Source: Pseudomonas chlororaphis (lineage in GTDB: Bacteria; Pseudomonadota; Gammaproteobacteria; Pseudomonadales; Pseudomonadaceae). Taken from it: a DNA stretch of 63,492 bases. Each line of letters starts with the position of its first letter. Within the stretch, counting starts at the first letter, position 1. Shown piece after piece: positions 16,279 to 24,187 of the stretch. Made by a program: the position numbers and the translations under genes. A model generated the notes under the pieces. It had not been told where the DNA came from. It saw only the letters and a program-made list of their open reading frames with translations, and made no database searches. Where the stretch lies: assembly GCF_000783395.1 (NCBI RefSeq), contig NZ_JSFK01000041.1, positions 21,412 through 84,903 of the forward strand, read 5' to 3'.

Positions 16279-18360
16279 ATGCTCATCGGTAGTTATTCCT
16301 CCACCCTGGTTTTCATTTCGTTGTGCGTGGCGATTCTCGCTTCCTACACCGCGCTCGACCTCACTGGTCGCATCGCCACGGCGAAGGGCCGGGCCGTGCA
16401 TTTCTGGACTGCCGGGGGCGCGTTTGCCATGGGCATTGGCGTGTGGTCGATGCATTTCATTGGCATGCTCGCCTTCAAACTGCCAATCGATCTGGGCTAT
16501 GACATCACCCTGACGGCGCTTTCGCTGCTCATCGCCGTGTTGTCCTGCGGGTTTGCCTTGTGGCTGGTCAGTCAGCCGAAACTGCCGATTCTGCAACTGG
16601 TGTTCGGCGCGCTGATTATGGGCGCCGGGATCAGTGCCATGCATTACACCGGCATGGCGGCGATGCGCATGACCCCGGGGATCGACTACGACCCGACGCT
16701 GTTTGGCGCCTCGTTGCTGATTGCCGTTGGTGCGTCGGCGGCGGCGCTGTGGATCGCTTTTCGTCTGCGTCAGCATTCGCCTTATGTGCGCCTGATCAGG
16801 GGGGGCGCCGCGATCATCATGGGCATTGCCATTGTCGGCATGCATTACACCGGCATGGCCGCCGCGCAGTTCCCTGACGGCAGTTTTTGTGGCGCCACCG
16901 TCAATGGCTTGAAGGGCAACGGCCTCGACAGCCTGGTGTTGATCACTACGTTGGCGGTGCTGTCGATTGCCTTGCTGACCTCGATTCTCGACGCGCGCCT
17001 CGAAGCGCGTACCGCTGATCTCGCGCACTCGTTGACCGTGGCCAATCGGGAACTCACCCAATTGGCCCTGCACGACACTCTGACCGGCCTGCCGAACCGC
17101 ATGTTGCTGGACGACCGGATCAATCAGGCGATGAAAAAGGTCAACGAGCAGGGCGGCTGTTTTGCCTTGATGTTCATCGATCTGGATGGCTTCAAACCGG
17201 TCAATGATGCGTTCGGTCATCACATGGGCGATCAGTTGTTGCGCGAAGTCGGTGTGCGTCTGCGTGAAGACTTGCGCAGCCTCGACACACTGGCGCGCAT
17301 CGGTGGCGATGAATTCGTCCTGCTGGTGCGTCTGAGCGAACCCAATGATGCGCTCGGGCTGGCGGCACGTCAGGTCGGCCTGATCGCGCAATCCTTCCGC
17401 GTCGCCGAACATGACTTGCAGATCTCCGCCAGCGTCGGCATTGCCCTGTATCCGGGCAATGGCCAGACCGCGCAGGAACTGCTGATGAATGCCGACGCGG
17501 CGATGTACCACGCCAAGGGCGGCGGCAAAAACGGTTACAGCTTCTTCGATGCATCGATGAACAACAACGCGCGCAAGCAGTTGCAGTTGCTGCAGGACCT
17601 GCGTGCGGCATTGGAGCACAGTCAGTTCAGCTTGCATTACCAGCCCAAATTCGACGCCGCCAATGGCCGTCCGGTCGGGGCCGAAGCGCTGCTGCGCTGG
17701 CAACACCCGGTCCACGGCATGCTGATGCCGGACAAGTTCATCGACCTGGCCGAAAAATCCGGCCTGATCATCCCGATCGGCGACTGGGTGCTCAATGAAG
17801 CCTGTCGGCAGATGCGCGAGTGGTTTGTACTCGGTTACACCGATTGGCGTATCGCGGTGAACCTGTCGGCGTTGCAGTTCTGCCACACCGGGCTGGTGCG
17901 CAGCGTGGCCAAGGCCTTGGCCACTCACCACTTGCCGGCCAACAGCCTGACCCTGGAAATCACCGAAACCACGGCCATGAGCGATGCCGATGCAAGCATG
18001 ACGGTATTGCAGGAGTTGTCGGATATGGGCGTCGACCTGTCGATCGATGACTTCGGCACCGGTTATTCCAGCCTGATGTACCTCAAGCGTTTGCCGGCCA
18101 ACGAGCTGAAGATTGATCGAGGTTTTGTGCGCGATCTGGAGCACGACAGCGATGATGCGGCGATCGTCTCGGCGATTGTCGCGCTGGGGCAGGCGCTCGG
18201 TTTGCGGATTGTCGCTGAAGGTGTGGAAACTGGTGTGCAGCAGGAATTTTTGACGCAGTTGGGTTGTGATTCGCTGCAGGGTTATCTGCTGGGGCATCCG
18301 ATGCCGGCGGACAAATTCATGCAGGATATTGTGCGCGGCAAGCAGGTGGCGGCGGTCTGA
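16279..18360 (+). CDS. MHYT-GGDEF-EAL cyclic-di-GMP signalling protein
   Basis: A 693-residue membrane protein. The N-terminal MHYT sensor (about residues 8-240, seven helices) carries the repeated motifs SMHFIGM, AMHYTGM and GMHYTGM, thought to bind copper and sense a diatomic gas. The GGDEF domain (about 265-425) has an intact RIGGDEF active site with an RSLD inhibitory site five residues upstream. The EAL domain (about 440-690) has GAEALLRW and the DDFGTGYSS loop. Both catalytic signatures look intact, so it could make and degrade c-di-GMP. Start placed at 16279 (MLIGSYSSTLVF), where the first helix begins; the open frame to 16165 adds sequence unlike the family. Confidence 0.92.
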   Translation: MLIGSYSSTLVFISLCVAILASYTALDLTGRIATAKGRAVHFWTAGGAFAMGIGVWSMHFIGMLAFKLPIDLGYDITLTALSLLIAVLSCGFALWLVSQPKLPILQLVFGALIMGAGISAMHYTGMAAMRMTPGIDYDPTLFGASLLIAVGASAAALWIAFRLRQHSPYVRLIRGGAAIIMGIAIVGMHYTGMAAAQFPDGSFCGATVNGLKGNGLDSLVLITTLAVLSIALLTSILDARLEARTADLAHSLTVANRELTQLALHDTLTGLPNRMLLDDRINQAMKKVNEQGGCFALMFIDLDGFKPVNDAFGHHMGDQLLREVGVRLREDLRSLDTLARIGGDEFVLLVRLSEPNDALGLAARQVGLIAQSFRVAEHDLQISASVGIALYPGNGQTAQELLMNADAAMYHAKGGGKNGYSFFDASMNNNARKQLQLLQDLRAALEHSQFSLHYQPKFDAANGRPVGAEALLRWQHPVHGMLMPDKFIDLAEKSGLIIPIGDWVLNEACRQMREWFVLGYTDWRIAVNLSALQFCHTGLVRSVAKALATHHLPANSLTLEITETTAMSDADASMTVLQELSDMGVDLSIDDFGTGYSSLMYLKRLPANELKIDRGFVRDLEHDSDDAAIVSAIVALGQALGLRIVAEGVETGVQQEFLTQLGCDSLQGYLLGHPMPADKFMQDIVRGKQVAAV

Positions 18361-18383
18361 CCGACCGACCGCGTTATCGCTCT

Positions 18384-18451
18384 TCGCGAGCAGGCTCGCT
18401 CCCACATTTGGAATGCATATCCCTGTGGGAGCGAGCCTGCTCGCGAAGGCG
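18384..18451. repeat. REP family C pair, inverted orientation
   Basis: CGCGAGCAGGCTCGCTCCCA at the left and TGTGGGAGCGAGCCTGCTCG at the right, with the arms arranged the opposite way round from the other family C pairs. It lies between the MHYT gene and the SDR gene. Confidence 0.82.
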
Positions 18452-18544
18452 GCCGGCCAGACACAACAGACCTCATGCAAAACCCGTCAATGGCGGTTAT
18501 TCTTCCCCCCGACTGTTACGTGTGCATTTGGGGGAAAGGCCAGC

Positions 18545-19291
18545 ATGGATAAAGTCATTGTGATCACCGGGGGCGGGCGCGGAATTGGCGCCGCTACGGC
18601 GCTGTTGGCTGCCGAGCAAGGCTATCGGATCTGCATCAACTATCAGTCGGATGAACAGGCCGCGCAAAGCGTGCTGGAGCAAGTCCGCGCATTGGGCGCC
18701 CAAGCCATCGCCGTACGTGCCGACGTCAGCATCGAAGACGAAGTGATCGCGCTGTTCCATCGCGTCGATACTGAATTGGGCCGCGTCACCGCTCTGGTGA
18801 ACAACGCTGGCACCGTCGGACAAAAGTCGCGGGTCGACGAAATGTCCGAATTCCGCATTCTGAAAATCATGAAAACCAACGTGCTGGCACCGATCCTCTG
18901 CGCCAAGCACGCGATCCTGCGCATGTCGCCCAAGCACGGCGGGCAGGGCGGCAGCATCGTCAACGTGTCGTCGGTGGCCTCGCGTCTTGGCTCGCCCAAT
19001 GAATACGTCGATTACGCGGCCTCCAAAGGTGCGCTCGATACCTTCACCATCGGTTTGTCCAAGGAAGTGGCGGGCGAGGGGATTCGGGTTAACGCGGTGC
19101 GGCCGGGTTATATCTATACCGATTTCCATGCGCTGAGCGGCGATCCGGATCGGGTCAGCAAGCTGGAGTCGGCGATTCCGATGGCCCGTGGCGGGCGGCC
19201 GGATGAAGTGGCGGAGGCGATTGTCTGGTTGTTGTCGGATAAGGCTTCTTATGCGACCGGGACATTTGTTGATTTGGGTGGCGGGCGCTGA
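18545..19291 (+). CDS. SDR family NAD(P)-dependent oxidoreductase
   Basis: A 248-residue classical short-chain dehydrogenase/reductase. The cofactor motif TGGGRGIG is at residues 8-15, with NNAG in the middle, the catalytic serine in VNVSSVAS and the YxxxK pair in YAASK. The C-terminus RPGYIYTDFHA... ATGTFVDLGGGR is typical. The closest type I recognise is the YgfF/glucose-dehydrogenase-like group, but the substrate is unknown. ATG 18545 is chosen because it opens directly with the Rossmann strand (MDKVIVITGG) and follows AAAGGCC; upstream in-frame sequence is REP-derived. Confidence 0.9.
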   Translation: MDKVIVITGGGRGIGAATALLAAEQGYRICINYQSDEQAAQSVLEQVRALGAQAIAVRADVSIEDEVIALFHRVDTELGRVTALVNNAGTVGQKSRVDEMSEFRILKIMKTNVLAPILCAKHAILRMSPKHGGQGGSIVNVSSVASRLGSPNEYVDYAASKGALDTFTIGLSKEVAGEGIRVNAVRPGYIYTDFHALSGDPDRVSKLESAIPMARGGRPDEVAEAIVWLLSDKASYATGTFVDLGGGR

Positions 19292-19317
19292 TCGTTGGGA
19301 TTTGTGTTGCCTGATCC

Positions 19318-19419
19318 GGCCCCATCGCTGGCAAGCCAGCTCCCACAGGTTTCTGTGTCGTACACAACATACGCGGTGACATAGAACACTGTGGGAGCTG
19401 GCTTGCCAGCGATGGGGCC
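19318..19419. repeat. REP family D (GGCCCCATCGCTGGCAAGCC type)
   Basis: GGCCCCATCGCTGGCAAGCC at the left is mirrored by GGCTTGCCAGCGATGGGGCC at the right. This is the only copy of the family in the window. It lies between the convergent SDR and MocR-type genes. Confidence 0.88.
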
Positions 19420-19440
19420 AGTGCAGTCAGCAACAATCTT

Positions 19441-20850
19441 TCAGAACGACCGCACAATCCGCCCCAACGTCTCCATGGCCTTTTCCGAGTCCTCGGTCCA
19501 AGGGCTGCCGTAATTCAACCGAATACAATTCCTGAACCGCTGTGTCGGCGAGAAAATCGGCCCCGGGGCGATGCTGATGCCTTGCGCCAGTGCCATCTGA
19601 AACAACTTCAACGAATCCATCTGCGGCGGTAATTCCAGCCACAAAAAGTAGCCGCCCGCCGGTTGGCTGACCCGCGTCTGCGCCGGGAAATAACGGGCGA
19701 TGGCCGCTAACATCGCGCTCTGCTGTTCTTCCAGTGCGTAGCGCAGTTTGCGCAGGTGCCGATCGTAGCCGCCGTGTTGCAGATAATCGGCAATCGCCGC
19801 TTGCGCCGGCATCGAGGCGCACAGCGAGGTCATCAATTTCAATCGTTCGATTTTCTGCGCGTAGCGCCCTGCGGCGACCCAGCCGATGCGGTAACCCGGG
19901 GCCAGGCTTTTGGCGAACGAGCCGCAGTGCATCACCAGACCTTCGGTGTCGAAGGCCTTGGCCGGTTTCGGTGCCTGTTGGCCGTAATAAAGTTCGGCGT
20001 AGACGTCGTCTTCAATCAGCGGCACCTGATGGTGGCGTAGCAGTTCTACCAGTTCCTGTTTTTTCGCTTCGGGCATGGTTGCGCCCATCGGGTTCTGGAA
20101 GCTGGTCATGCACCAGCAGGCCTTGATCGGGTGACGTTCGAGGGTTTGCGCGAGGACGCCGAGGTCGATGCCGTCGCGCGGGTGCACGGGGATTTCCACA
20201 GCTTTGAGTTTCAGCCGTTCCAGCACTTGCAGGCTGGCGTAGAACGCCGGGGCTTCGATCGCCACCAGATCGCCCGGTTCGGTCACGGCTTGCAGGCACA
20301 GGTTCAGCGCTTCGAGGGCGCCGTTGGTGATCAGCAATTCTTCCATCGGCAGCATCAGGCCGCCGACCATGTAGCGCAGGGCGATCTGCCGGCGCAGTTG
20401 CGGATTGCCCGGCGACATATCAGTGACGACCATGCGTGGGTCCATCTCGCGCGCGGCACTGGCCAGCGAGCGTGACAGACGTTGCAGCGGGAACAGCGTC
20501 GGGCTGGGGAATGCCGAGCCGAAGGGGACGGTGCTCGGGTCCTTGATCGAATCGAGGACCGAGAACACCAGTTCGCTGACGTCGACTTCGGTGGAGTCGT
20601 TGACGTGGCTGCTGATCACCGGTTCCGAGAACGGGCTCGGCGCGTGGGTGTTGACGAAGTAGCCGGAGCGCGGGCGTGCGCGGATCAGGCCACGGCGTTC
20701 AAGCAGGTAATAGGCCTGGAACACCGTAGACGGGCTGACGCCGTAGGTCTGGCTGGCGTAACGCACCGAAGGCACGCGCTGGCCGGGGCCAAGGACGCCG
20801 GAGCGGATCAGTTCAGCGATGTCGTCGGCGAATTTTTCGTAGCGTTTCAT
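19441..20850 (-). CDS. MocR-type PLP-dependent transcriptional regulator
   Basis: A 469-residue fusion of an N-terminal GntR-type winged helix (about residues 1-70, VRYASQTYGVSPSTVFQAYYLLERRGLIRARPRSGYF) with a fold-I aminotransferase-like domain. The PLP-binding lysine is in CGSFAKSLAPGYRIGW, and the YAELYYGQQ and NPMGATMPEAKK regions are typical. Such proteins regulate genes of amino-acid, vitamin B6 or taurine metabolism; the target here is unknown. The start at 20850 gives MKRYEKFADDIAELI, the family's usual beginning. Confidence 0.92.
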   Translation of the reverse strand: MKRYEKFADDIAELIRSGVLGPGQRVPSVRYASQTYGVSPSTVFQAYYLLERRGLIRARPRSGYFVNTHAPSPFSEPVISSHVNDSTEVDVSELVFSVLDSIKDPSTVPFGSAFPSPTLFPLQRLSRSLASAAREMDPRMVVTDMSPGNPQLRRQIALRYMVGGLMLPMEELLITNGALEALNLCLQAVTEPGDLVAIEAPAFYASLQVLERLKLKAVEIPVHPRDGIDLGVLAQTLERHPIKACWCMTSFQNPMGATMPEAKKQELVELLRHHQVPLIEDDVYAELYYGQQAPKPAKAFDTEGLVMHCGSFAKSLAPGYRIGWVAAGRYAQKIERLKLMTSLCASMPAQAAIADYLQHGGYDRHLRKLRYALEEQQSAMLAAIARYFPAQTRVSQPAGGYFLWLELPPQMDSLKLFQMALAQGISIAPGPIFSPTQRFRNCIRLNYGSPWTEDSEKAMETLGRIVRSF

Positions 20851-20896
20851 CGAGTACCTTGGTGCTGGTTGATGATGAGGTGTGTCAGGGGAACTG

Positions 20897-21159
20897 CCCC
20901 TCACCCTAGCCCTCCCGAAACGTCGGACCGCCCATAGGGAGAGGGGACTGATTGGGGGATGCTTGTGAACTACACCGACCTGAAAGTGCTTTGCTGAATC
21001 CACAATCGACTCGGCCTGAAGTGCTTTGTTGAATCCATAATCGACTCGGCTTGAAAGTGCTTTGCTGAATCCATAATCGACTCGGTCTGTCAGGTCGATG
21101 TATAGCGACAGACACCTCGGTCGGCCCCCTCTACCCCTGGGAGAGGGCTGGGGTGAGGG
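20897..21159. repeat. 263-bp palindrome-bounded element with internal tandem repeats
   Basis: The terminal arms CCCCTCACCCTAGCCCTCCC (20897-20916) and GGGAGAGGGCTGGGGTGAGGG (21139-21159) are near-perfect inverted copies. Inside is a threefold direct repeat of 35-36 bp (20979-21014, 21015-21049, 21050-21085) with the core AGTGCTTTGCTGAATCCATAATCGACTCGG and few differences. There is no transposase frame. It looks like a small non-autonomous repeat element. It fills the 325-bp interval between the MocR gene and ccoG. Confidence 0.75.
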
Positions 21160-21175
21160 AGCGGATTCTAAGGGA

Positions 21176-22606
21176 TCAACGATTCATCGGCGCAACAAAC
21201 CTGCTCTTCGCCACGCTGTAAACCTCAGGCTCATCACTGTCGACGATCTTGAAACTCAAGGTCTGTGAGCTGCTGGCCGGGCGTTCCGTGGTCATCGCCA
21301 CCGACACCGGCACATCGACAATCTCACCCGGGGCCAGGCTCAGTTCGGTCTTGCCTTGCAACTGGAAGCCATCGCCCTCCACCAGCGTCAGGTTGTAGTC
21401 CTGGCGTTGCTGGGTCTTGTTGATGACTTTGAGGCTATAGATGTTCTCGATCTGGCCCTGACCGTTTTCACGGAACAAGCCGCGATCCTTGGTCACGTCC
21501 AGCGAGACCATCGGCCGCTCGACCAACGCCAATGCCAGTGCGCCGATCATCGCCACCAGCACCACGCTGTAGCCAATCAGTCGGGGGCGCAGCAGGTGAG
21601 TCTTGCCGCCCTGCAATTCACGCTCGGAACTGTAGCGGATCAAACCGCGCGGGTAGTTCATTTTGTCCATGATCGAATCGCAGGCGTCGATGCACGCCGC
21701 GCAGCCAATGCATTCCATCTGCAAGCCGTCACGAATGTCGATGCCGGTCGGGCAGACCTGCACGCACAACTGACAGTCGATGCAATCACCCAGGCCGGCT
21801 TCAAGCGGTTTCACGTCGCGTTTGCGCGGGCCACGGTTTTCGCCACGGGCCACGTCATAGGAAATCGCCAGGGTGTCCTTGTCGAACATCACGCTCTGGA
21901 ACCGCGCATACGGACACATGTGCATGCACACCGCCTCACGCAGCCAACCGGCGTTGATGTAAGTCGCAGCGGTGAAGAACAGCACCCAGAACAGGCTGAC
22001 GCCGCCAATCTGTAACGTCAGCAGTTCTTCAGCCAGTGGCCGGATCGGCGTGAAGTAACCGACAAAGGTCAGGCCGGTCAGCACGCTGATCGCCAGCCAC
22101 AGGGTGTGCTTGGCCGCGCGCCGTGCCAGTTTGTTCAGGCCCCACGGCGCGGCTTGCAGTTTGATCCGCTGGTTGCGCTCGCCTTCGGTGATTTTCTCGC
22201 ACCACATGAAGATCCATGTCCACGAACTCTGCGGGCAGGTGTAGCCGCACCAGACCCGACCGGCGAACACGGTGATGGCGAACAGGCCGAACGCGGCGAT
22301 GATCAGCAGCGCCGAGAGCAGGATGAAATCCTGCGGCCAGAACGTCGCGCCGAAGATATGGAATTTGCTTTCGGAAAGATCCCAGAGCACTGCCTGACGT
22401 CCGCCCCAGTTCAACCACACGGTGCCGAAAAACAACACGAACAGAAAACCCGCGCCGCTCATGCGCAGGGTGCGGAACAGGCCGGTGAAGCTGCGGGTGT
22501 GGATCTGGTTGTCGCTGGACTTGGCCGTCGCCTTCATTGGGCGTGCGGGAATGCTTTTTATAGTGGGCGATGCTTCTACGGTTCGGACGGGGATTTGTTC
22601 GCTCAT
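21176..22606 (-). CDS. ccoG: cytochrome c oxidase accessory protein CcoG
   Basis: A 476-residue polyferredoxin of the FixG/RdxA/CcoG family, a membrane cupric reductase needed for copper delivery to cbb3-type cytochrome oxidase. Several membrane helices precede two [4Fe-4S] motifs (CIDCQLCVQVCP and CIGCAACIDACDS), followed by an Ig-like C-terminal domain (about 355-470). The NapH-like CxxCP of GYTCPQSS is also present. Start at 22606 (MSEQIPVRTVE). The ccoNOQP, ccoH, ccoI and ccoS genes are not in the window. I saw no Anr box before it. Confidence 0.94.
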   Translation of the reverse strand: MSEQIPVRTVEASPTIKSIPARPMKATAKSSDNQIHTRSFTGLFRTLRMSGAGFLFVLFFGTVWLNWGGRQAVLWDLSESKFHIFGATFWPQDFILLSALLIIAAFGLFAITVFAGRVWCGYTCPQSSWTWIFMWCEKITEGERNQRIKLQAAPWGLNKLARRAAKHTLWLAISVLTGLTFVGYFTPIRPLAEELLTLQIGGVSLFWVLFFTAATYINAGWLREAVCMHMCPYARFQSVMFDKDTLAISYDVARGENRGPRKRDVKPLEAGLGDCIDCQLCVQVCPTGIDIRDGLQMECIGCAACIDACDSIMDKMNYPRGLIRYSSERELQGGKTHLLRPRLIGYSVVLVAMIGALALALVERPMVSLDVTKDRGLFRENGQGQIENIYSLKVINKTQQRQDYNLTLVEGDGFQLQGKTELSLAPGEIVDVPVSVAMTTERPASSSQTLSFKIVDSDEPEVYSVAKSRFVAPMNR

Positions 22607-22752
22607 GGTTATTCGCTCATCAGCCTCCATCAGGCCAGAGCACTATGAGCGTCGATCTGTTTGCATAACAGACTCAGGTATTTCAATAAAAAGCGGATCA
22701 GATGAGATTTTGGGTAGCGTCTGCGACAACTTGAAGCAGCGCGCAGGCAAAG

Positions 22753-22781
22753 GCGCAAACGCCTATCGCAGACGTTTGCGC
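22753..22781. terminator. 9-bp hairpin downstream of the DUF3203 gene
   Basis: GCGCAAACG (22753-22761) pairs perfectly with CGTTTGCGC (22773-22781) across an 11-nt loop, about 20 bp beyond the DUF3203 stop. There is no T-tract on either strand, so it may be a transcript-end stabiliser rather than an intrinsic terminator. Confidence 0.35.
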
Positions 22782-22801
22782 GGGGTGTTGATCGAAGTCA
22801 G

Positions 22802-23050
22802 TCAAATCACCGAATCACTCTCGTCGGCTTTCAGGTGTTTGCGCCCGTCTTTGGCGCCTGCGACGGTCAAGGCGTCAGCCTCTGCCTCTGTGATGTAAAC
22901 GCGCCGGCCTTCTATTTCCACGAATGACATGGATTTTTCGCTATCCGTCATGACTTCCAGGGTGTCGCAAATGCGAATTTCCTCGCCATGTTCAACGGTG
23001 AAAAAACACACTTTTTGTTCGGGGTTGGATTCATCGACTCGAAGAGGCAT
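22802..23050 (-). CDS. DUF3203 family protein
   Basis: An 82-residue protein matching the small Pseudomonas DUF3203 family: MPLRVDESNPEQKVCFFTVE at the start, then RRVYITEAEADALTVAGAKD and the C-terminal HLKADESDSVI. Function unknown. An AAGGA ribosome-binding site precedes the ATG at 23050. It is divergent from the MgtC-like gene and points towards ccoG. Confidence 0.78.
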   Translation of the reverse strand: MPLRVDESNPEQKVCFFTVEHGEEIRICDTLEVMTDSEKSMSFVEIEGRRVYITEAEADALTVAGAKDGRKHLKADESDSVI

Positions 23051-23173
23051 GGGAGCAGTCCTTTTTTCAGGGAGGTCTGCAAGGTTAGGGCGCAGGCTGC
23101 GCTGATCGTTCTGCGCAACTGATTAATGGTCGCCGCTGTCCATCCTTTATAGACCCTTGGAAAGGACTGCCGG

Positions 23174-23686
23174 ATGAACGCGTGGTGGCATGAAGTGTGG
23201 GAAACCCTGCAAGCGGAGTTCGCCGACGTTGGCGATGCTTCGCAATTGACGCGGATTACCGTACGCCTGCTGATGGCGGCGGTGCTGGGCGGGATTCTCG
23301 GGTTTGAGCGCGAGCATAAAGGCAAGGCTGCCGGGGTCCGTACGCACATGTTGGTGGCGCTCGGCGCGGCGTTGTTTGTGTTGGTGCCGCAGACATCCGG
23401 GGCGGAGTCGGATGCGATGAGCCGCGTGGTGCAGGGGGTGATCGCCGGGATCGGCTTTCTGGGTGCCGGCACTATCCTGAAAAACAAGGAAGGCGATGAA
23501 GGTCACGTCAAAGGCCTGACCACGGCTGCCGGTCTGTGGATGACGGCAGCCATTGGTGTCGCGGCGGGGTTGGGCAGGGAGGCGACTGCGTTGCTCAGTA
23601 CCTTGCTGGCGCTGGGGATTTTCAGCGTGATGCCGCGCATCGTGAAGCTTTTCGAAAAGGACGAGGAAAAAACTGATGACCACTGA
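23174..23686 (+). CDS. MgtC/SapB family membrane protein
   Basis: A 170-residue protein with the MgtC signature regions: GILGFEREHKGKAAGVRTHM at residues 37-56, then GVIAGIGFLGAGTILK and TTAAGLWMTAAIGVAAGLG. Four to five hydrophobic helices fit the N-terminal MgtC membrane domain. The charged C-terminus (KLFEKDEEKTDDH) is short, so the soluble ACT-like domain of full-length MgtC is absent, as in SapB/YhiD-type members. Probably linked to membrane energetics or acid/magnesium stress; the exact role is unknown. Confidence 0.87.
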   Translation: MNAWWHEVWETLQAEFADVGDASQLTRITVRLLMAAVLGGILGFEREHKGKAAGVRTHMLVALGAALFVLVPQTSGAESDAMSRVVQGVIAGIGFLGAGTILKNKEGDEGHVKGLTTAAGLWMTAAIGVAAGLGREATALLSTLLALGIFSVMPRIVKLFEKDEEKTDDH

Positions 23687-23703
23687 TCATTCTTGCGCCG
23701 GAT

Positions 23704-23809
23704 GATCGTTGCCACGCTCTGCGTGGGAATGTCTCAATGGACGCTCCGCGTCCGCTTTGGGACGCGGAGCGTCCCGGGCTGGATTCCCACGCGGAGCGTG
23801 GGAACGATC
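23704..23809. repeat. REP/REPIN family A
   Basis: GATCGTTGCCACGCTCTGCG at the left and CGCGGAGCGTGGGAACGATC at the right enclose a GGACGCTCCGCGTCC palindrome. The right end is 2 bp from the stop codon of the proline-rich gene. Confidence 0.85.
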
Positions 23810-23811
23810 AG

Positions 23812-23970
23812 TTAGACGATGACTGGGGGCATGGTCGTTGGTGGTTCCTCTTTCGGCGGTGGCGTGGTGCCAGGCGGTTCCTGCTCGGGAATCGGTTGCG
23901 GTTCGGTCTCGGGCAGGGTGGGTTTGTCGATGTTCGGATCGGGCGTTTCGGCCGGGATCGGGATGTTCAT
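23812..23970 (-). CDS. proline-rich small protein, 52 aa
   Basis: A 52-residue protein, about one third proline with many Glu and Thr (for example PETEPQPIPEQEPPG), without a signal peptide or hydrophobic segment. A strong CGGAGGT ribosome-binding site sits 6 nt before the ATG at 23970, which supports real translation. Its stop is 2 bp from a REP. No function can be assigned. Confidence 0.6.
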   Translation of the reverse strand: MNIPIPAETPDPNIDKPTLPETEPQPIPEQEPPGTTPPPKEEPPTTMPPVIV

Positions 23971-24069
23971 CTGTTTACCTCCGTGTGGCACATGGCGTGA
24001 GAAGTGCTTAAGTGGATTGACCACCCTGCACGCAATTCGATCCGCTTTTCTGACACGGTAATTTCATCT

Positions 24070-24097
24070 GAACTTTTCCCGGCGCCGGTCGCTCGGA
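24070..24097 (+). promoter_or_regulatory. AlgU (RpoE-like) promoter candidate for glgE
   Basis: GAACTT (24070-24075), 17 bp, then TCGGA (24093-24097). The AlgU consensus is GAACTT-N16/17-TCTGA, so there is one mismatch. It would give a leader of roughly 85 nt to the glgE ATG. Osmotic-stress control by AlgU would fit an alpha-glucan/trehalose operon. An ACTTAA just downstream could also belong to an RpoS-type -10. Confidence 0.4.
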
Positions 24098-24187
24098 ACT
24101 TAAGTGAGTTCATTTCGGGGCAGGTGCTTCGTTGTGAACACTGATCCGGCACAAGAGCGTCCTTGGGGCGTTAAGGAGAGATGCTCA

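Noticed and set aside
16180..18480. 766-codon open frame on the minus strand opposite the MHYT-GGDEF-EAL gene
   Set aside because: Antisense shadow rich in His, Gln and Arg; the sense protein is fully explained by three known domains.
18266..18544. 93-residue N-terminal extension of the SDR protein
   Set aside because: It starts inside the MHYT gene and crosses a REP; the Rossmann motif begins right after ATG 18545.
20979..21085. CRISPR-like array
   Set aside because: The three repeats are directly adjacent with no spacers; there are no cas genes.
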